A DNA stretch of 64,000 nt, from positions 244,030 through 308,029 of the forward strand of contig NADL03000100.1 of the NCBI GenBank assembly GCA_002205965.3, in the 5' to 3' direction. A program made the translations under genes and the position numbers. The DNA comes from Kappaphycus alvarezii (taxonomy: Eukaryota > Rhodophyta > Florideophyceae > Gigartinales > Solieriaceae). Each line of letters opens with the position of its first letter. Position 1 is the stretch's first letter. Under the pieces are notes generated by a model. It made no database searches. It was given only the letters and a program-made list of their open reading frames with translations, and was not told the DNA's origin. This document shows, piece after piece, positions 56,436-64,000 of the stretch.

Positions 56436-57155
56436 TGATAGGGGTAAATCGGCGGGGAAGAGATCCTCAGAACCAATTACCCTGAGAAGGAGGTGTTGCG
56501 AGCGACAAAAGTGCTGCCGTGGTATTGTTGAACGAACAAAAGGGAGTGTATATAGAAGAGAGTTGAGAAGCTACAAGCAAGTATAAAAGGGGCAGGGTCT
56601 ACCACCGACGCTCTGCGACTAGCGTAAGAAAAAGTTTTCTTGGGTCTGAAGTTGACTCTCAACTTCCTACTACTCGGGACTTGGCTTGAAGTTGTCTGCC
56701 AACTTGCTTCACCTCCACTAAAGGAAGCAGTTTACTCGGCTTATATAGACTTTTGGCTACCCCAAAAGTCTCAAACAAACATACTAATAACCATAAAATG
56801 TATTCACGGTAATCGTGTGAACCAGAGAGACTATTAGAAGATATTTCCTCAAGGTAAATATCTAGGTGCCATACCCATGCCAGCCACCCATCGGCCAGGG
56901 GTGGGAATTGATGTGGCCATTATATAGACCTTTCAGAGCTACTTGTAGTATCACCCACAACCTGGAACTGTACTGACATCTACTATGACAGCGTGTCCTA
57001 AAATGAAAAAAATCAACCGATGAATTTGCCACACTCACCCAAATTAAAAATATCTTGCAAATTCAAAAACTGTAAAAATATCTTCCCAATTCCGATACTG
57101 TATACAATCATGGTCCTCATAGATTTTTTTCGGTGTGGCGAATTTGCGCACATCA
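56436..57155 (-). repeat. Gypsy C: 5' LTR (720 bp)
   Basis: Same ends and direction as 49639-50355. TATATAAG (minus strand, about 56740-56750) is the likely TATA box. Twin hairpins at 56689-56705 and 56648-56666 lie just downstream in the transcript. The flanking 5-bp sequences outside the two LTRs (CAAAT left, GAGTG right) do not match. Confidence 0.95.
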
Positions 57156-57264
57156 GAGTGCTCGTGGGGAAGACCCACTCAACGAGCATTCCTTCACCTC
57201 CACATGTGCAGTGCTAATGACGTGGCAAGGAACGTGGCTGTGAGGGTACTGGAGACGTACGGAA

Positions 57265-57475
57265 AGTGCGGGGTGTTTTGATGCAAAAGCACGCTACAGC
57301 AGCCGTCATGTCCAATGCGGCCTGCTTGATGCTGGCCTGAAGGTAGCATTTTAGGGAGCGTAGTTCCTTCCCCATTACTGTGTCGGTATACCCATTTGGG
57401 TCCATTGTGGTTGTCTGGAAAACCATGGGAAGATAGCATATATCTTCCAAGAGTAAACACCCAACGTTCCCCCTC
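57265..57475 (-). repeat. Dispersed repeat family F, copy 10
   Basis: Most complete copy: GCAGCCGTCATGTCCAATGC, GCCTGCTTGATGCTGGCC, TTACTGTGTCGGTATACCC, GTTGTCTGGAAAACCATGGG and the ATATATCTTCCAAGAGTAAAC end followed by CCCC. It lies directly before LINE D. Confidence 0.75.
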
Positions 57476-57479
57476 TCAC

Positions 57480-59198
57480 ATGCTGCCCACGGCTGTCCTC
57501 CGTCGCTGTCTTCGAGGATAGCGCGGATGGCGGGACCCACAGAGCCAACGGATCGCCCTCCGAGAGCGCCTTTGTCGTGCGCACACGGCTCGCAGGGGGG
57601 AGCACTCTGGGCCGAAGCTCTCGCAGGTCATCCAAGCTCGGCTTGAATGGTGGGAAGGAACACCCTGTATGCCCAAAACAGTCCTCGGCGATATCGGGCG
57701 CGCCCGTCGTGCAGAGGCCCTTTGCGCTGATGCGCGATATGGTAAGGCAATGCGCACCCTCACAATGGCCCGCTCGCCGACGTCAACGACACGGCGACGA
57801 TTCAGCGGCTCCGGTATCTGCACCCGTCCCACCTGCGCCCGTCTCGGCTCTCGGAAGACGCATCCCGCCGCCCCCGTGCATCACCGAGGCTGCTGTGGAA
57901 CACGCGGTCCGCGGCGTCCCGAGGGACACCACCGCCGGACCCGAACGAACGCCGTCCCACTGGTTCCACCTCCTGGATAAGACTCGCGTCAGTCCTGAAG
58001 CCGGCGTGACCGGTCTGCGTGTCCTGACACAGCTCGTTCCCGGCTCGCACGGTGGGAACTCCCGGACGCTGTGCTCCCCCGTGCAGCGGCGACGCTCCTC
58101 CGCTTCAGCCGACTCCCGACAAGGTCCGCCCGATCGCCATCGGGTCTGTGCTTCGCAGTACAGTGACGGAAGGCACTGCTCCCGGCCACAAAAGCCGATT
58201 CACACTCGGTTCTGTCGCCGCATCAGACGGCCAATGGGGTTAAAGCCGGGTTGGACTCTATTGTCCACGACACCCGCACGACACTACGCCGCTTCTCGAC
58301 CACAACGAACGTCGTCACGGTCCTCATAGACGCCAACATCGCCTTTAACCGCGTTGATTGGCAGTCTGTGCTGTACCACCTCCCAATGCTCGCCCCGTCG
58401 CTAGCCCGCTTCGCAAACATGTTCTACGGCCGAATGCAACCGCCAGTGCTTGTCCCGAACCGGGATCGCACCGTCATACCAAGTGCCCAGGGCACCCAAC
58501 AGGGTGACCCGGCCAGGATGTTGTTGTTCTCGCTAACGAGACAACCCCTCATCCGTCGGGTTGATGAGATCGCCAACATTGCTCCCTGCCAATGGTACGC
58601 TGATGACGGCACGATTGTCGGGACCCTTGGTGGCATCCGTCAGGCGCTCAAGCTCCTCGCCCGAGGCCCCACGGTTGGCTTCCATGTCAACCCACGTAAG
58701 ACACGGATATATTGGCCTCACGTCATCATGCCTCCGGATCGAGCAGCCCTCATAGCGGAATTCCCTATCGCAGAATGCTCGCGGGACGGCATTCCGCTCC
58801 TAGGGGCCCCCAATGGCAACAAGACGTTCACGGAGAGTTTTCCCCGGTCCAGGATCGCTCAGTGCCGCCGCACCCTGGACCGCCTCCTGCTGGTCCGCGA
58901 CGCCCGCGCCCGGTTCCACATGTACCGGATCTGTGCCTCTACATGCTCCTATCGCATGCATTCAAGCTCTCAGATTCGCGCTTAGATGAGTCCGCCACAG
59001 AAGAATTTGATGATCTACAACGGTCATCATATGAAAAGTTACACGGCATCGCACTCACGGACCGAGCCTGGGACCAACCTGCCTCCCTATGCACCTCGGA
59101 GGTCAGGGCTTCGAAAGCAACGCCTCGTGCCTCCATGGCACTGCCGCCGCCAGCATCATAGATGCTGCGCCCGCACGGCAGCGGACTTCCGCATATGC
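57480..59198 (+). pseudogene. LINE D: reverse transcriptase part
   Basis: GC-rich. ITEAAVEHAVRGVPRDTTAG (about 57880) begins the RT, PDKVRPIAIGSVLRSTV (58110-58160) is motif 2, and VVTVLIDANIAFNRVDW (58311-58361) is motif A. SAQGTQQGDPARMLLFSL is motif B and CQWYADDGTIVGTL is motif C (58590-58630). FHVNPRKTRIYWP and FKLSDSRLDESATEEFD follow. The main frame 58251-58985 (244 codons) is open; shifts occur before and after it. It stops at 59198, where a solo LTR has inserted, and continues at 60569. Confidence 0.88.
59194..59198. repeat. TSD TATGC, left of acidic-ORF solo LTR
   Basis: Exact match to 60569-60573. Confidence 0.8.
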
Positions 59199-60568
59199 TG
59201 ATAGGGGTAAATCGTCGGGAGAAGAGATACTTAGAATCAACTACCCCAAGACGGAGGTGTTGCGAGCGACAAAAGCGCTACCGTGGTATAGTTGAACGAA
59301 TACAAAGGAGTGTATATGGGAGAGAGTTGAGAGGGCTACAAGCAAGTATAGAAGGGGCAGGGTCTACCACTGATGCTTTGCGACCAGCTTAGGAAAATTT
59401 TTCTTGGGTCTGAAGTTGACTCTCAACTTCCTACTACTTGGAGCTTGACCTGAAGTTGGCAGACAACTTGCTTGACCTCTGAAGGAGGAAGCACTTTACT
59501 CAGCTTATATAGACTTTTCGGCTAATCCTAAAGCCTCAATCAAACATACTAAATACCATAAAACGCATAAAAGGGCATCTGGTGGATGTGATTGGCCAGA
59601 GGAAGATATTAGCAAGGAAAATATCTGTATCTACTCCTCACAATCGTCATCCCCAAGATCAGAACCAAATAAATTGTCCAAAATATCCATAATCTCAATG
59701 CAATTCCTACAAATTCCGTCGAACGGCTCAGAATGATAAATGGCTTCATCAGACATATCAAGATCTCCCAACCCTTCCTCGCGACCCTCAGCCTCCGTTC
59801 CGACCCCATTCGAAGAATCCTAGATGTCGATCACGCCTTCACTCTCCCCTCCATCCCCCACAGCAACTTCCCCACGATTATACACCATAGGTTCCCACGG
59901 AGCTACAAAGTCTTCCTCATCCTCGGATCCCTCCACGTCCGACTCAGTCCCATCTCCTCCTCCTCCTTCGCCTCCTCCAAGAAGTGCCGACGAACCCACT
60001 CCCGAACACGCTCACGGTCCATCCTCCTGAAGTAGTTGTCGTAGTCTGTTGGCCATTATTCATATAGAGCTAGGCCGTTGATGGGGCGAGAGGGGCGGTT
60101 TTTGGTGATGGGGGCGGAGGGGCGAAGGTTGTTCATTTTGATAGACGTTGGGGAATGGGAGGCAATGTAGGGTCTTTTGGGTGTATCGGGGGGAGGGGTG
60201 ATGAGTAAAATGATCGGGGACATTTGGAACTTGGAATAAAGGGGTTTAAATAGGCTCCCGGGGCAGGTTCTTTAGATTAGGAATAGGTAAAATAAATCTC
60301 CAAGGGATTTTGCAGTAGTGCATTTGCGCCCTTCTTCTCAAAAAAGGCGAATTTAGAGGAGGAGGTAAGTTAAAAGGGAAAAGGAACTTGATTCGGGGTC
60401 GACTCAGAGGTTAAATACAGTATAAAAATATCTAGATAAAATGGAAGTAAATTTAGAAATGACGGTGGGAGAAGTTAGGGGCGGGATCGTTGTAGTTTGC
60501 TGGATTACACGAAGGGAGGACCATTTCTTGTATTACATGACGGGAGGACCATTTTTTTTTGTATTACA
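59199..60568 (-). mobile_element. Solo LTR of 1370 bp containing an acidic ORF
   Basis: The plus strand begins TGATAGGGGTAAATCG and ends GTATTACA, so the minus strand starts TGTAATAC and ends CCCCTATCA. A 5-bp TSD TATGC flanks it. The 59199-59640 part matches the Gypsy C LTR (TATA at about 59505, twin hairpins at about 59412-59475). The 59640-60200 part codes for the acidic protein. The start contains two copies of TGTAATACAA.AAATGGTCCTCCC. Since TG, CA and TSD bracket the whole unit, the ORF lies inside the LTR, in U3. Confidence 0.85.
59632..60174 (-). pseudogene. Acidic LTR-encoded protein (best bordered copy)
   Basis: On the minus strand the start near 60170 reads MNNLRPSAPITKNRPSRP. After a shift comes DYDNYFRRMDRERVREWVRR, then HFLEEAKEEEE. 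After another shift come TESDVEGSEDEEDFVAPWEP, LDMSDEAIYHSEPFDG, and the end EIMDILDNLFGSDLGDDD with a stop near 59632. The blocks match copy 1 at 25448-26216 in order. The protein would have a basic N-terminus, a charged helix, an acidic middle and a conserved hydrophobic-acidic C-terminal motif. Its function is unknown; an acidic regulator or chaperone-like role is only a guess. At least three frame breaks as read. Confidence 0.65.
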
Positions 60569-60573
60569 TATGC
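60569..60573. repeat. TSD TATGC, right of acidic-ORF solo LTR
   Basis: Exact match to 59194-59198. Confidence 0.8.
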
Positions 60574-61660
60574 CACGGCGCGTGCTTGTTCAATAGCTTC
60601 GGGTCGCTTCTACGGCAGCCGGTTCTTCCTCCTCAGTCAGTTTGGGCCTTCTCTCTGCCGTTTAGCCCTGCCTTTCTCCGGGATAGTCGACCTCTCGACC
60701 CTGGACCCTCCAACTCTAGCTGCTTCACCCCCAACACTCTAACCCTTCTCAAACGGGTGCAGCAAAAGTCGCGGGCATGAGTACATTGGTACGAAGAATC
60801 CTGGGCGAATGCCCCAAACCCGACCACCCATAGCGACGCCGACATTCGACATCGCATCAGTGGCTTTGCGTTCCTCTGCAGTCTCGCTGCGGGGTTTCTC
60901 TTCCCTCACCCCAGGGCAGCTACGAAGGTGCACACCACACACTGGCAGACGATGCTCCGCCGTCACCTCGGGCTGCCAGTGTATGATGACGCCATTGCCC
61001 TCAAACTGCCACCACTGTGACCACCCTTTATACACCCTCGGGATCACGCCGCCGACCTCTGCTGCCCTGGTTTCGGCCGTCTTCACCGTCATATCTCGCT
61101 ATGTAATGCGATTGCGACGCAGGTCACCCGCGCCGCGGGTCTTGATACTCGGCAAGAGGTTCCGTTCCTCGTCCCGGGCACTGAGCTCCGGCCCGCCGAT
61201 ATCCTTTTACAACTGTTCCCAACCCCGGAAGGCACAAGGATGCGCCCCATTGCCTGTGACTTCACTTTTGTCTCACCGTTCGAGGCCGCAGTTCGCACCA
61301 AGGCGACCCCAGATTGCCGGAGGCGCTGCTGAACTGGCGGCCTGCGACAAGGTTACAACCTTGGGACGTAAATTCGTCCTTTGCCTCCACGCTCCCTCAA
61401 ATTGCCCATCTTCTGCGCCCTACACGCCCAGCTTCATGTTTCGACCTCTGGCGTTGAATTCCCTAGGTGCCCCTTCCCCTGGTACAATTGCGTTTATCGA
61501 GGAGTTAGTTCCGCAGATCGAGTTCAAGTGTCACTCAACACCTGGTGTTATCCGCCGCTGTATTTACCAGCCGATGAGTTGCACCTTCTGGTCATTCATC
61601 GCTGAAGCTATCCTGTCGCGAGCCAATGCGCATGGACGACGAAGTACATCCTGTTAGATC
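60574..61660 (+). pseudogene. LINE D: C-terminal endonuclease part
   Basis: Continues LINE D after the solo LTR. Reading across the TSD gives an open alanine/arginine-rich stretch. Restriction-like endonuclease remnants are RPADILLQLFPTPEG and IACDFTFVSPFEAA (about 61191-61290, in a frame not open throughout). The C-terminal tail is FRPLALNSLGAPSPGTIAF, ELVPQIEFKCHSTPG and RRCIYQPMSCTFWSFIAEAI, with the stop at about 61655. The tail matches the copy at 45140-45850. Frame shifts occur between 60740 and 61440. The 3' end shows CATCCTGTTAGATCTTAAC, equivalent to the duplicated tail at 45.15-45.27 kb. Confidence 0.8.
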
Positions 61661-61940
61661 TTAACTCTTAACGTATAGTTAGGACGTGCGCAGTCCCCAT
61701 TAAATACTAAACGCGTTAAACTTCTTTCTTTAGAATTTTGAAAAACCAGCTTGCTGGAGCCTTCGCATCGTAGTTAGTTGGCCCGAGAACCATCACGGAG
61801 ACTCTCTGTCACTCCAGGTGTTACAAAAATCATGTACACGTATCACCTTGTGTACATGTGAAAAACCGGGAACTCTCAGGTACCAGGCCAAACACTGTTA
61901 CTCCTTTTGTGAACCTAATCGCTATGGATTAGCGTCTCCC
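61661..61940. other. Leader-like stretch
   Basis: No gene. It lies between the LINE D 3' end and a Gag relic and may hold its leader. Confidence 0.35.
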
Positions 61941-62880
61941 GGAGTCCCTTTCGCAAATGTTGCTTCAGTTGCAGCATAATCTCGAGCATGCAAATAACCA
62001 GATTGTGGCACACAGAATCAGAGCTTTCTATTGCAGCGCAAAAGGTATCTTCCTTAGAATCTGAACTCTTTAACGCCCGAAAACAGGCCAGTTCGTCAAA
62101 TAATGCACGAGTAGATAGTCAGCCTGGTCCACTACATTCACCGGGAAAGGATCAATTGGCAACAGGTGTGGCCAGAAGGACACTACCTCGGAGTAAATGA
62201 TGGTAATGGACCTCTAACACATAGAAATCAGCTACTTGGATGGCAATGCCCATGAATTGTGTATGTTCCACTCCAAGACAACAGAAGGGAAAGGAATAAA
62301 TTCCTGAAAGACCAGAGGGATGCTTTGATCCAGTGTTTTGAAACACTGAACAAGGAGAAGATCGCTCGAGACAAACTCGACCACTGGAAACAAGTCAAAG
62401 ACGTTCCTACCTTCAACGAACACTTCATCAAAATTATACTCGACATCCCCGATTTGGAGTGAAAGACCAGATGGATAGTTTCTCTCGCGGTTTAAAGCCC
62501 TATATCTGGAAGACATTTTGCACCAAATAATACGTCAACCTCTCGCGATCTAATGAGGGGATGCTGGGCGAGTGGAGTCGGCGTATCGGCGTTGTGGACC
62601 CGTAACCTACCAAAGTATTCTGGAGGAAAGAATGGAAATGGAAGCTCTTTTGCTGGAACCAGCAGTCCAGTACGATAAGAATTGGGAACATAGAAGTGAT
62701 TTCGGCATTGAAAATAAACACTTGTAATTTACAGAAGCTTGACAAAGAAGAACGTGAAAGATCTATTGGCGAAGGTCTCTGTCTCAGGTGCAGAAAGACA
62801 GGCCACACGGCCAATAACTCCCAAGAGCCCGGAGGACCTTTATTGAGGATCCCCAGTCAGTTAGAGTCATTGTCTCTCTC
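61941..62880 (+). pseudogene. Gag relic related to Gypsy B
   Basis: Plus-strand frames read LESELFNARKQASSSNNARV (coiled-coil N-terminus), then QRDALIQCFETLNKEKIARD, HWKQVKDVPTFNEHFIKIIL (62320-62450), then in another frame MDSFSRGLKPYIWKTFCTK (about 62470-62525), and EGLCLRCRKTGHTANNS (62776-62826). The last is a CCHC knuckle whose final Cys codon reads TCC (Ser). The first half matches the Gag of Gypsy B at 44511-44708. No pol follows, so this is a fragment. Confidence 0.72.
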
Positions 62881-64000
62881 TGGGAAGGCATGAATGGAAA
62901 GCGCAAATGTGCTGTTGAAGGCTGATGTACTTGTGGCGGGCCCCCCTTGGCGTTTCATTGCAACTAAATGACTATGCGCACTCTCCACAAGATCAAGTCC
63001 CCCCAAATCTCTCCTCATAACACCTACCTCATCGAACTCGCTAATTCAAACTAACCCGCCGTTAAACCCTAAGGCATCGCGTGACACCCTCTACTCACTT
63101 TTACCTTCCGTTGCCTACATAAGCTATCAAGGCACCACGACCAAACTCCTTCCACGGCAGCTCGTGTACTTACTTTCTGCTCTCAATTCGGAACGCCCCA
63201 CCAGGCTTCACTTACACCGAATCAATCGCCGCAATCTCCGAACGGGCAAATCCATTCGCTTCCTCTCCAAAAACATTCGCCGAGACCACAGAAGACGCCC
63301 CATTTCGTTCGATTCCCCATTGGTTCCTAGCCTATCATTCTGATCCATATTTGCTTGTCCATCCCGGGGCCAACATTGATGATCTCTCACCACTCTACCA
63401 ACTGGCACTTTAAATTACCTCATCACAATGTACTTGCGCTTCCGTGAGGTCCTGTTATCGCCCCATAAAGGAGAATACCCAGTACCAACGAGAGGAAAGA
63501 GGGGAGTTAATAGGACGAAAGTCAAGAGATTTATTGTGGCGCCAACTAACTCGCTTACCTTGCGGTTCAGGCCGAGCAGCCCGCTTCTCACCGCCTCTCG
63601 TTATATTTGCCTACTTCTAGTTCCGTAATCCTTATTTAACTCCTTTATCGATCTTTATCTACTTGTAGCTAACTTATCTATCTTTCATACGCATCAGCTT
63701 GCTGGGTCACCCCTTCTTACTTTTGTTGGAATCTGCACCCCCTTGTGCACATGGGACGGAATTAGGCTCTTTCCAGATCTCGAATCTCCCGTCCCTTATC
63801 AGTTTTGCCCTATTTTTTCCTCCAGCAACATCCGATTTACTTTTCCAGCTAGTACCTTTACTAATTATATCTCAACCATAGCTCCTTGGAAGTGAATCGA
63901 CTCCATGTGTTTCTTTTCCTTAAATGCGTTTCCTTGATGGCCTAGTATTCCCCACCAAGCGGCGCGCGGGGATGGCCTTTCTGGTCACTCGACCAGATGA
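62881..64000. other. Intergenic stretch to the window end
   Basis: Several short frames without motifs. No protease or RT follows the Gag relic. Confidence 0.4.

Noticed and set aside
1..64000. CRISPR array, rRNA gene or bacterial operon
   Set aside because: No regularly spaced repeats with unique spacers, no rRNA signatures and no ribosome-binding-site-led gene chains were seen.

Overview
This is eukaryotic nuclear DNA from a repeat-dominated region. I see no bacterial operons, no Shine-Dalgarno spacing and no rRNA. Only two genes look like host genes. One is an AA15-like lytic polysaccharide monooxygenase (13451-14658, broken by four apparent one-base deletions). The other is an intact secreted cysteine-rich protein with a Ser/Pro linker (19837-21285). 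Both lack visible introns, both have a TATA box upstream and both carry signal peptides. Few introns, secreted proteins of the Cys-rich/Ser-Pro type, and many Ty3/Gypsy and restriction-endonuclease-type LINEs suggest a florideophyte red alga. This is an inference; an oomycete or another protist is not excluded.

Layout. 1-2180: minus-strand Gypsy relic (A). 2909-3353: MITE-like inverted-repeat element. 3360-4431 and 5055-5336: two copies of one LINE in opposite orientations, each with a target-site duplication (TSD). 5373-7880: a larger LINE (E), with stray 3' tails at 10.07-10.86 kb. 13.3-14.9 kb: LPMO gene. 15.3-16.57 kb: LINE C, bordered by a solo LTR (16575-17222). 17.7-18.45 kb: cluster of a short dispersed repeat (family F). 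19.76-21.29 kb: Cys-rich secreted protein gene. 22.7-24.6 kb: hAT transposase relic. 25-35 kb: at least four decayed copies of a long LTR; the better ones contain an acidic-protein ORF. 36.25-37.08 kb: decayed SANT/Myb-like gene. 39.3-47.2 kb: Gypsy element B (minus), split by a 1000-bp solo LTR (42301-43300) and by a LINE tail (45.1-45.85 kb). 49639-57155: best-preserved Gypsy element (C; minus strand, two LTRs), with an extra ORF region after pol that carries a tandemly duplicated domain. 57.48-61.67 kb: LINE D, split by a 1370-bp solo LTR (59199-60568) that contains the acidic ORF. 61.95-62.88 kb: a B-type Gag relic.

How the parts fit. The window is a stack of nested insertions. TSDs and rejoining reading frames give relative ages: LINE C or flanking DNA was hit by the LTR at 16575, Gypsy B by the LTR at 42301, and LINE D by the LTR at 59199. 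The LTRs of Gypsy C, of the acidic-ORF units and of several solo copies share a TATA-proximal region with two conserved hairpins, so they form one LTR superfamily whose U3 parts differ. Many reading frames are broken by single-base changes in homopolymers. In the LPMO gene all four breaks are the same kind of change, which makes base-calling or assembly error as likely as gene decay.
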